Below are positions 25,801 through 38,100 of a DNA stretch of 64,000 nt, one piece after another. Under the pieces are notes generated by a model that had not been told where the DNA came from, did no database searches, and saw only the letters and a list, made by a program, of their open reading frames with translations. Position numbers and translations under genes: made by a program. This DNA is from Atopsyche davidsoni (Eukaryota > Arthropoda > Insecta > Trichoptera > Hydrobiosidae): positions 9,989,501 through 10,053,500 of the forward strand of contig JAILWY010000010.1 of NCBI GenBank assembly GCA_022113835.1, in the 5' to 3' direction. Numbering within the stretch: the first letter of the stretch is position 1; every line of letters starts with the position of its first letter.

Positions 25801-28800
25801 ATATTACATTAGCTAAAACTTCATAAAATGAATCAACGATTTATTTGCATAAAAGTGCGTAGATTAAATTAGCTAGTCTTACTAGACTAGCTAAAATAGC
25901 TTAAAATAGCTTACTACTGGAAGCTATTTTTCTTCAAACTCAAGGTGGAGAAAATGAGAAAATATTTGTATTCGTACAAACCAAAAGATGGCGAATATAT
26001 CCACTAAATGTTCAAAACCAATTCCATCTCGAGCTGGCATAATTCTCGGAGCCGTTCACCGGACACGTCAGAGTTTAATTGCTTTCAAAATGCTGTATAA
26101 TATTTGAAGCTTTAGGAGAAACCGAATTAGTTTATTCTTGGGTTAAAATGAGAAGAGGGATAAAAACAATGTATCGCCATTGCATTAAAATAACTAGGAA
26201 AAAATGGATTATTCAATTTTATTATAAAGCCCGTGATGAAGTCACAGTGAGTCTACATCCTGAATGTAACTCATAAATTTTCTTTTGTTTAATTATTAAT
26301 GTAGATTCGACTTATTCAATAAAAAATAAGTAAATAGTTACTTGAAATATAAAGCTTATTAGATATAATGTAGCTATCCATTTTTTTTTAAACTTAACAG
26401 TTAGAGTGCGTTTTTACATGTCAATCTCATACTTTTACGATTATTCTGATGTTTCTTGTCCATTATATAAATATTCTGTTGTTCAGTTAATGATTCTTGT
26501 ACTGTAAGAAGCCGCTAATGACGTTTAATAATAATAATATTTTCCCGTGCAAACCACACCCGGAATCAGGTAATGTCTAAAGGAATCAAGTGATTTGGCG
26601 TTTAGAGGCTGTTTCTACTACCCTTCTTGCCGTGTCTCCGGAATTTGCCCCATCAGCACAAAGGAGAATCACAGAAGCTACGTTCGTTTTTAATAGTTTT
26701 TTTCTAATAACAATGCATATTTTTTACACACTTGGAAAAGCTTTTTGAATCGAGACGATGCCAGAGGCGAGCAAATTAAACCAGACCTGTTTAATAATAG
26801 CTGTTGCCCGTTTGAGTTTAAATTAGTTTTAATATAAAATATAAATAATTAATTTTTGTTCAAACGACGATTTTCCAAAGCGCGCTCTATTAAATTAGCT
26901 TGACAAAGTTTCCCGGGGCCCTGCCGGCGCGGGGGTCCCCGGCCCTGATTACTAATTAGCCTCCGTTGCGTGTCCTCATACATTTTCCTGTTTAAGTAAA
27001 ACCACTCATCGCTTCTGCCGAAGACTATCCGAGTAAAAACGGATTCTTGATCTTTTTTTAAAAGCACCCAATGAATTCTACGCTATAAACGATGGCTTTA
27101 GGTTCATGGCCTCATCCGGATTGAAAGCTACGTTTTTCGCTAAAATATTGTAGATTTGCTAATTTCGGGCAAAAATTCATATTAAAAATCAGAGTTTACT
27201 CAAAAATGTGTTATAGGAACATAAAAAAAACTTTTAAGTTCCGCTCACGACTCACAAGTAGGATTTGAATTTACACCCTACAATCTACAATCCACATCAC
27301 TTATATCTGTATTTATACCATATATTTTACCAGTGATTTGCATGTATGGAATTATATCTTTTTGTATCATAAGAAAATTTATCAAAAACACAACAAAACA
27401 AATGTTTACAAAATTATCTAAATGAAGTAATGATTATTCTTAACAACTTATACTTAAAACTGATTAATCGTGCCCAGAGATCATATCAAAAACACTAGAG
27501 AAAAAATTGATAAATATAATTTTATCTTTAAATGTGTAGTTGGCAACTTAAAGAAACGCATACAAATTTATATCGTAAGAAACAAATATACACGAAGAAA
27601 ATATCAAAAAAGTAATAAAATATTTTGCATATATATTAATATTTTGGCTATTTTACACATTTTTTGTTTTGTTTTTGAAGACGCAATGGAAACAGACATG
27701 GCGGAGTTTTTTTATATACTATTTAAATAAATAACAAATGTACATAATTTGTACACGTTTGATTTTATATGTACTTTTCGCATCTCTTAATCACGCATTA
27801 TACAATGCTGGCCAAGTACGCAATTTCCTTGTGCTATTAAGGAGCAATAGCCTAGCCAGCACAGCGTAAGAAAATGATGATATCACAGCATGTCTTCGGC
27901 ACTTGTTTTGTTTCACAGAACGAAACGCAAAAATCTTTCGAAATCGTATGATTTTTTTGTGCTTAGTGACTCTGAAACTGAAAAATTATTCCTGTAAGCA
28001 AATGAGGTTATCACTGCACCACGAAACAGTTAGATTTGGTTAAATTAGGTTAGGCAATCGGTAACCAGGATCTCGGCTGGACCGGTTTCCCAGGATACCG
28101 GAAAAAAAGATTGAGTTGCTTAAATAATTTTGTTTAGTATATTTACTCAAAACACATTAGTAGATTATTTATTAGTTACACGATTCCTTGTTTTTGTGTG
28201 AAAATACGGCGTAAGTGGGGAAATTAGCTCCGGATCGAACAAATGTGACGCACAATATAAAGCACTGTAAGTATTTAGGTCAGCAGTGATGACAATGGGT
28301 GACGTGGCGCTACGCCACCTTGACCCATTTCCGCCTGCAGTGTGCAGCTTCAACTAAATGCCACAGGATCCATCATCCGACAGGTGTTTTATGTCCGCCA
28401 GATCTCAGAGCCCGACTGACAACAACCAAGCCCAGATGGCTATTAGTTTGAAGTCATAAAAATTCAGAGTCAAGAAGGCCAATGAAAGCAATCAAATTCA
28501 ATATCGGATTTATCTAAAAACTTTGTTTTCTTTTTTCTTATTTTCTAACTCATATTTCATTCGTAGGAATATTAAAATAGATTAAATATATTTAAATATA
28601 TTTACCCATCTCAATCATTATACTTTTAAGATGGCTCTGTAAAATAACACTTGATAAAAAGATTGTTTTTGATACTATAACCGCATACTTCCAAAAAAAT
28701 CTTTATTTAAAACTATAAATTAATACATTATTTGTACACAAAACTAAAAACATTTTATAATTTTTTTTGTGAAAATACTAAGTACAAATAACTGTTTTCA

Positions 28801-31800
28801 TGCAATCAATCAAATGAAAAATGCGTAGATTCTACTTGACACCTATCGTAGCCGTTGGATATTATTACATAACTTCGCTAGATGATAAAGCATGCATCAT
28901 TGAACTGACCTTTCGGCCACTCGCTTATTTTCTTTGGGAGAAACCGGTTGAGGCTTTATCATAAAAAATAGAACATCAAATCTGACCAATTGACAAATGA
29001 CACTTTTTTATTGGTAGAAGATAATTTGGAAAGATAATATTCCATGGCCGATGCTACGAGTTGCAAAAACCTTATACACGATTAACAAGTCCTTTTCAGG
29101 GCATTCAGCCTTTTCCATTCATTATAATTGAAAATTCGTAAACAACTTCGTTTAAACAGAAAAACGCCTAGCACTCTGTAAATTTACGTTTGAATTCCAG
29201 GATATTACTTTTTTTTACTCTCATTATTTCTGTATTTAAAATACGAAATTAATTATCAAATAAATTTTCTGAAGTAGTTGTACTTTATTTTAATCACCTT
29301 ACAATTTATGAACGAATAGATAAATAAACGCATATAATTGTAATGACTAGACATCCGCTATGATATCAAAGTACGCGACCTCAGTATCAGTGAAACGGCC
29401 AGTTTAGGTACTGAAGGCTATTTGCATCAAATTAATTTTGAGGGTTCCATCACATACGAGAAGTTTTATAAATACGGTTGACCGTTCCGCAGTTTAACAG
29501 TTGAGAGAATGCAAAATAAAAAATTTGAATGTGTAATATGCGCGCCCACGCGTTGCCGTCGATATGTCGGCAGCGGAGGGGACGACTGTAAAACTCATTA
29601 CATATTTCAAAGCTCCGTCAACGAAGCCAGTCCCCCGGCTGCGTTGCGGTCGCCGCTGGGCGAAGCAGAAAATACAAAGGATATAACGCAGCAGCGATGT
29701 AAAGCTCGAGTTCTAAAAGCAGACTCTGAAAAAGTAATATCTAAGGTCCTAGACTAGTGCTGCGACAATGTTATAATACTTCAGTTCGAACTCAATATTC
29801 AAAGTGAAGAATAAAGTCACTGCAGATATAAATTGATAAGAAATGCCAGTACGATAAACTACACTCTGATGAATGACAAAATATACACAACTGCGACCTA
29901 CGCCTTCAAACTTTATCTCTTCAACCCGAGAATTTTATCTCTTGTTGAGCGCTAGTCAAAGAGGAATGTATCTGAGGTATGATTGGAAAATATAATGATT
30001 AAATATTTCAAAAACTAGAGGGCACCCTTGCAATTATCTGTTCAATATATGCGTGGATAACTCGAGAAAGTCACAGAAGAGATAAATCAAATTAATACGA
30101 TAAGTTTTCAAAATTGTGAAAATAATTAAATAAATAATGAACCATACATTATCGGTCGCAATTGGAAAATTAGCAATGAACGATAGCAATCGTCTCGGGT
30201 AGAATTAAGATATATTCAAATAACGTCCGGTACGACCCCTCGTGCTCCCGATTTAATTCAAAAGCATTTTGGGACTTCCAGGAGACGCTCGGTTTCCTGG
30301 CGTTTGACGCTATCACAATTGCAAAGAACGAAAGGCGGCGGCGAGTGCCTCAAGGGACCTCTCAGTCCTTGGGAAATCGGACCACCACTGTTGCTAAATG
30401 TGTTATATAAAAAGACCGACAGTTCATATGATTCACTTTTATTATTAAAATCCCAAAACTTGATATTCTGTCTGTTGTAGACCTTGTCTCTTTAAACAGT
30501 TACAAACTATGGATAAAACCATTATAGCCTTGCTGTTTATGTTGAATATTTTATAATAAGAAATCTACCCTCCACCGCACACCGCTGTATTTATAAACAT
30601 TGTGATGAAAAACAATCCCAAAAGAGTAGTAGTTAGAGTAGTAGAGTTATAGACCTTACGCAGATTGATATCGATTTTGAGTGAGTGTTCGCAAAATAAC
30701 CTCATAATTAATGATGTGAAACACTAAATGTTATAACAAAAAAAATTCATGCATATTTTATACTATTTGTGACGAAATTGGTGGTGTTACATACAAGTGC
30801 AAATAACTCTACAAGAATAGGGGTTGTCAAAATTTCTAAGCCGTTTTGAGTGAAATAAAATTTATTTCTGGTTATAAATTTTCCTCTTGCATGCAAATAA
30901 GTATGCTAAATGTTCAAGAACAGAGAAGGAACCGAGGCTCCTTATATCAATGCACACATTTGGCTTTTTTACAAAAATACTTAAAAAATTATAAATAAAC
31001 TTTAAATTTGACTGTAGATGCAATTTATACCTTCAAGATGTCGAGTAAAATTTCGGATATAGCTTTTACATTTTTTTTAGTTTACTGAAATCAACAATTC
31101 GTGCAGTCGGTTGATGGTGTACTGTTAAATAATTTGGAAAAATAAGATATCGGATGGAATAGATGTCATATACTGGATAGCTTGCTAAAAGTATTTCTTT
31201 TAAAATATCTATCAATAAACCAACGATATCTCAAAAAGAGAAGTGCCAATTACAAAAATAATCTCATTACATAATTTATTTGATATTAATGTTAAACACA
31301 ATTATGCTTTCAGTGACAAAGCATAATAACTAAGTCGGTTTGGTAAGGTAACATTTGCATTTGTAAAAATATGAATGTGAATATAATCAGTGTATAGCAG
31401 TGTTAGGTCGTCCTAAAAAGTAATCTATGTTGAAATATAAAATTAAAATATTTTTTTAAAAATTAAATCCAAAGTTGTATATTAACGTTAAGTGTGTATC
31501 AAAAATATATAAAATTTAAGAAGACTAACTAAAAATAAACATAGAAAATATTAATGTTATATCATGTTATTTGCAGTTATCACACATTTTTTTTCAATGT
31601 ATTAATGAAATAAAAATTTATTCACCTATTTTATGTTTTTAGTAAATAAAGTGTTATTAATAACGTTTTGTATTTGCTAACGTACCAAGTCTTTAAAATA
31701 AGGATGCAAAACTACTACAAATACTTGAAGTCTTGTACTAATCACAAATAAATTTATCAAATTGGATGAACATTGTGTGAACAATCCATATCGTCTAAGA

Positions 31801-34800
31801 GCCTTTAAATATGAAAATCAAATCTCAACAATCAGTTTTAATGCGTAAATTTAAAAAATAACGTCAGTCAATTTTAGCGGTTCATATACCATTTTTATTT
31901 ATGAAGAAGATAGCTTTTGTCAAAACTTAAATATAATGTAATGTCGCGCCCAAGCTTTTCATTTTATTTTATTTTTCTTTTTAATAAAGTATTTACAATA
32001 TTTACAAGATGAATCGCAACTATCGTGTGTGTCTGTATTTGTATGATCTTTTTAATGTTTTGACTTAATTATTTGGATTTTTTATAAATAAAATATTAAG
32101 TTTAATGCAAATTGAACCTTATCAAACCAAGAGCACGAATTAGAAATTAGCAGCATTTATTTGAGAATCACCTACCTTCATGCGCATGGACAACGATATC
32201 GGCCAGGTAGATTGCATCACACAAGTAATCTAGAGACAACCAAGTATCCGGGGTTAAGTTATTTAACTCCCAAAATACCGACCTCCCGATTACAAAAACA
32301 ACATTGTACAAAACTGCAATCGAAACCACGAACAGCCACTTGAAAAAACAGTAAGAGGAAGATTAGACAAGCAATCAGTAACATTGTAGCGAGTTATATG
32401 ACACACTTCTACGTCCGAAGCGAATGCTTTTAATAATGCAGTGAATATAATGGTAATTCATAACAAATACGTACATATAACATAGGTCATAAACATACAT
32501 TTTAATTTGAAGTTTGGGAGACATATCCGTCTGAAACATTCTTGTCGCTCGAGCGAGTGTTTCAAAGCTCAACGATCATCTACAAGGGGGAAACTCTGGT
32601 CCGACGCCTCGGTAAGAATACCAACAGAGGATAATAGATAATAGGTGGTGTTGCTAGTTTATTTGTCAAGTATCATTTTCACGGCTTATCTTGGTGTGAA
32701 ATGATTATTCTGCAACGTATTGTACAATGGAAATAAAAAATCTTTTTGAATTTAAATATTAATTGATGTAAAATTTTTCAATTTAAATATTAATTGCTAT
32801 TAATATTACTGTAGGCATTTTTTTTCGTGTTACTTTATGTGGATTCAAACATTTTTCACTTTAGGAAATATTCATGGAACCATAAAATGTTATGTAAATA
32901 TATTTAACTTTAACATAATTTTCAGTAAAAAGAATTTAAACGCAGCCGCGGCAAATTCCGTATCACTACCTTTATCAACCGATTACCAACGTTATATAAA
33001 AGCGATGTTGTGTCTTTGCAGAAATTAAAAATACATACTAAGAGGGCAGAACTCAGATATCGTGGAAGAAAATATTTGATTGGCCTGTTTCTAATAAAAA
33101 CATTCTCTTATCGAATGAATAATATCTAGCGATATTTTCACATGGTCAACAGTAATATTTTCGATATTTTCTCAGATACTATAAAACTTCATAGATTCAT
33201 ATTTGATTTATTTATGACGCAATTTTAATAAATATACAAATACGTTTTCAAAGCTTCTGATATATTTAAAATGCGAGAAAATTTATTTCCTCTAGTTGCA
33301 ACCAAGACATAGAAAAACTTATAAAAAACAATATTATTGCAACAGATAAACCAAACTCGGTCTCAAGGTAGATCGTGGGTTTTTAATAATCGCTTTTAAG
33401 ACCTTAAATAACTCGCCAACCCCCATATTCATTTCGTTAAATCATTTTAGATTAATTGACCAATGGGACTGCAAATTTAAAGTGGATAGAGTCTGTGCCC
33501 AGCTCATCTCCCGCTGCACACAATTAGCATTCAACATTCTTTAAAGATGACTCAAAAAATATCTACTTTTATTAAACTGTTTCGCTCCTGAATTCTTAAA
33601 AAGTAACTTAATCATTCATAAAAAATGCCAAGTGGCTTTTTTTATTTCAAGAAATGTTTTCTTATTTTTTTTTAATTAAATAGCTTGAGAATGCCTAGTT
33701 ATTATAAAATGATGCAACAACCTTTTGAAAGTTTTCATGCAATTATTTAATATTTGAGCAAACTTTTATGATAATGCTGCTATTGATGTCATAATTAAAA
33801 ATTTCATGTTCGCTGTAATTGGCTACTCATTTGAAACATTTATTTTATCAATCAAAATATTTAAGAAGCCACAGGTTTGTACTTCATAAATGTATTTTAA
33901 AAACAAATTTATATAATCAGTAAGCTCGTAAATAATATCTCATTAATTTTTCAAAGAAAGATGATTTTCCTAAACCTAATACTAAATCGTTTGAATCGTA
34001 AAAAAATATAAATAATAATTTAAAAAAGGATCGAATAGTTTACACCTCGTGCATGCAGACAAAAAATAATCATACCTCCAAGGAATCTTACTTTAACACA
34101 TTCCTTGCACATTAAATAAACTAAATCAAGTACCACAGCCACACATGTTTTGCTTTTTTCTCATTGGTCAAAAAATAATCCCTATTAGTAAATGTAGTAT
34201 TTTGATAAATTAAAATATACAATTTTGCTTTTATACATAATATTGTGCAAGGTACGGTTTTACGTTTTAACAGAATGCCTGAAGATTTTTTATTAAATTA
34301 GAAAATATATTGTAGCATTCTGAGTAAAAAAAGCCTGCCCGGTAAACTGGCCTTCGATTAAATGAAGTAATCATTTCAGAGCATAATTAATTAAATAATA
34401 CCTAAACCCTAATGCTTGATGATCCCACAAAACACATTTAAAATTTGTCAATAATTGAATTTCTTTAAACTATAAATCAAAATTGTTCCGAAAGATAATA
34501 AAAATAAGCTCCGACAATTCGGTGGCCAATAGACCCAAACTATAAATAATCATACGTAATTTATAATTGAGATACAATGAATTTACATACATTAAATAAT
34601 ATAATTATGCAGTGGATTTTCAGTTGTTTGAACATTAATGACGTGACATGCACACTCCCAATCGACGTCCAGCTACTAAGAGGAATCGAAACACTACCTT
34701 AACTGCAAAATTGCAATTTAAGATATCAATCACGCAACAGAGCAGTGAAACAAAGCGCACTTCCGAAATGTATTTTAATATTTTTAACACGCACGCATCG

Positions 34801-35111
34801 CAACAGTGCTAAATTTTGCAACTCCATGTCCCCTGCTATAACCTCAAGTCTAGCGCAAGCAAATCATACGTATTGCCGTTCTCCGCTCTCCAGAAAAACA
34901 ACAAATATTTCGACAATACTAATCTATGAGAGATGCGCTATTTCTGTTATTAATTAATGCACATCTCTTAACTTTTCGTATTAAAAATTATTCATACTAA
35001 ACGCCAGCACAATGAATAGGATAAATTTCAGCAAAAAAACCTTACTTTGTGACTTGCAGTGATTTCTAGATACGATCAAGTATTTATATATATATAAGTC
35101 TAAGTATACAA

Positions 35112-35148
<37 letters not shown>

Positions 35149-38100
35149 TCTAAATAATAGCGATCGTCATTATATAAGTAAAGAAAACTTTTAAGAAGCG
35201 AAAAAACTTCATACTACTGTAAAATAACTATATTAATAGCACTAGTAAAGGATTGGGTGAGCTATGAGCAATACAGTTCATACGAAGAAACCTAATTTTA
35301 TTTCCTTTAATTATTTTTTTTAATTTTTCAAAGATATCTTATTTAGTTATTTAATATTTGATTAATAATAAAATTACGTCATGCATTAAATGAAATTGGT
35401 CCATAATAAGTATGAAATTTATTTTTAACGTAAGTAATAATGAGAGATTAAAATATTTATATAAAATATAAGTATAATAATAGAAGCTGAATATTGCATG
35501 CGCGGGGGGGAAGGGGGTGTTGATCATGGTGGGACTCAGTTGATACTCATGTGTTATATATATATAACACATGAGTAATTAGTAACCAAAATTGATAATT
35601 CTCTCTAAGTCAGCCTTTATTGCACGGCATTGAGTACAACACGAAGGTGAGCAAATGAAGTCACCGATGACCTGAGTGACGCAGCCTTTGTGATGGGTCG
35701 CGCGGCGTATGAAGAGCTACTCGCTATTTTTGATTCATGAAAATAAACAAATTCTACGCTGAAAGATCGGCAATGGAAGTCGTGAGGGAAAATACAGGAG
35801 ATGTTACCCAATTCACTGCAAAATTATAACATTTCAATTATTAAATAAACAGAAGGCATTCTAGAAAACATAATTCAACACTTGTTGTTATTAAGCCTCA
35901 TACTTAAAAATTATATTAATTCTTTTTAACTTTAAATATTTGAATAAAGACTAATTATGTGATTAGCTATTTTGTATTTTTTGAGCAATATTAAATAGTT
36001 CAGGTATAAAATAGAATTTCACCTAATTTTTTAAATAAAATTAGATTTTTTCTAATTGATAAAAAGTTTTTTGAAATATGTATGCTCGTTTTGTTTCATT
36101 TTTATTGACCATTCGTACATAAGACCAGATTAAATATATCGATCACCAGGCTTTATTTTATGACAATGTGTAACTCCTCGAGCATTTATACTCGAAGTAA
36201 GTAATAAATATTTTGGTGACATGCATGCATACAAAGATAGAAATGTAATTGAGATGTTTGACATATCACCATTGCTTTGCTTATATGTTGTATTTGAACA
36301 AAAAAATGGCCTCTATTCAAATTATTTGTTTGGTTTAATTAATTAAAATGACTTGGTCAAATTTCATTATCCCTGAACACCTACGACTTTAATGTTTTTA
36401 TTTTTTTAAACTCTGTATTTGAATGCGGATATTTTATTTTTAATAAGAGCAAAATAAATAGTGTTGAATTGTGTTTTATGAAATTACCTCTTTAAATTTA
36501 ATTTGGACTTCTAATTCATACATACATTATAATGTTAAGACATTCAACGTTGAATTGATATATATGTTTTAAAAAGTAATGTGATTTCCACAAAAAAATT
36601 CAAACTTAAAATAAAACATAAGTTTGTGGGATGAAAAGAATGAGTGGGTTACATGAATTTACCGCTTAGAGCGCTATGTTTACATATTCAAATGCTATGA
36701 ATCGGTTCAAGACGGACTAGAAAAATATATCAGGCAACCAATGAAAATTGGGGAGCAATGAAGGGAAATGTCTTACCCGGTAGAAATATTCTGTCCCAGG
36801 GTCGACGGCGAATGAGAACGGCCGCCCGAAGAATTTCCCAATCCGAGAGCGCGGAGGGCCCTGGCCTTCATCCTCGTCTCCGACGCCCGCCCGCCGCCGC
36901 GCTCCGCAGAAGGCGAGCCGCGGGAAGGTCCCGCCACAGCGACCTCGGCCGGTTTCGGCTTCATCAGCAGCGTCACGTTCAGCATGAGCTGGGCGACTCG
37001 GCCCAGCGTCGGTTTTATCCCCATCGCGGGCAACTCCTCCTCCCTCTTCAGAAACTTCTCGAGAGACCTTGATCGTTGCGGACCCTTTCGCGGGCGCACC
37101 GTCCTTGTCGCCTGCGGGGTGAAACTCCTCGGCAGAACCAGAACTTCCGGGCCCTCGGAACCAGAATCGGAGTCGTCCGAGAAATGTCGATCTCCGGAAA
37201 AGCGGGACGCCAGAGCCCTCATCTTCCCCGCGAAAGTCTTCTGCGAAGGCCGACTGGACCCGGGGTTGCGTGCGGGCGAGCGCGGAGCCGGGGAGTCCCG
37301 GTCCTCGCACACCCGCCGCACGACGCGCCCGCCGAGCGCGGCGCGCGAAGGCGACGAGGAAGGGAGCGCCCCGCCCCGCTGCGGGGACGGCCTCGGGGAC
37401 GGCCTCGGGGACGGCCTCGGGGACGGCCGCGGGGACAGCCGCGGGGACAGCCCCGGGGACGGCAGGCCCGGCCGCCAGGCCACGCTCCTCTCCACGTATC
37501 TTTCCCTGCAAGCAAAAACGTTGTTCATTTTCAATACTGGTGTGTAGCTATCTCCTGATCCTGCGCGCAGATTGTGGGGTTTACAAGGTGTGGCTTAGGT
37601 GGAAGCGTACACGGATTTATCTATTTTCGATATTGAGTTTAAAATATTTATATAAAACCCTTTTTTGCATATATTGAAGAAATAGTTAAATAAATAAGTA
37701 AGTACTAGATAACGAGAAAAAATATTTAATGAATATAAAAGTTTTGCAATGATCACAACAGAATTAATGATTTTATTGAGTGCATAATTTTTAAAAAATG
37801 TGCGCTGACCCCGGCAGCCCGACTCGACGTCGATAATTTTACGCACAATAAGTCGCATGGAGGTAAAAGTTAAAAGTACTTCTAAGGGACAGCTTGCTTC
37901 AAGAAAATATTGGAATGACGAATGCAGGCATAGTACCTTATACAAACTGAGCCCTTAAAATGTAGATAATACGGAAATCTATATATAGTACTATATTTAA
38001 ATTACAGAATTTTTAGTAACTTTGACATTTACACTTAAGACAACTCGTTTTAATATTAAACACAAATATCTGCCCAAAATCGTGTTTAAACAAACATCAC

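Larger units (their letters stand above)
24650..32175 (-). other. CngA intron between exons 3 and 4 (rest, about 7.5 kb)
   Basis: Together with the MITE this is a 7.7-kb intron. It contains a GC-rich patch at 24660-24740, another at 24960-25040, a fold-back element at 25471-25654, a hairpin at 25869-25894, and GC-richer patches near 26880-26950, 28250-28340, 29540-29690 and 30220-30380 without a recognisable protein. The remainder is AT-rich. Confidence 0.75.

Noticed and set aside
32161..32343. + strand 60-codon ORF
   Set aside because: It is the antisense of the CngA S1-S2 exon, which has homology, splice sites and matching phase.
36717..37511. Single continuous frame through the whole of CngA exon 2
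   Set aside because: It is phase 0 at both ends and stop-free, but most of it has poor third-position bias and Arg/Ala-rich composition, and it does not fit the TG left by exon 1. Kept only for the last about 22 codons.
36758..37677. Several + strand ORFs of 104-187 codons
   Set aside because: Antisense shadows of the GC-rich CngA exon.
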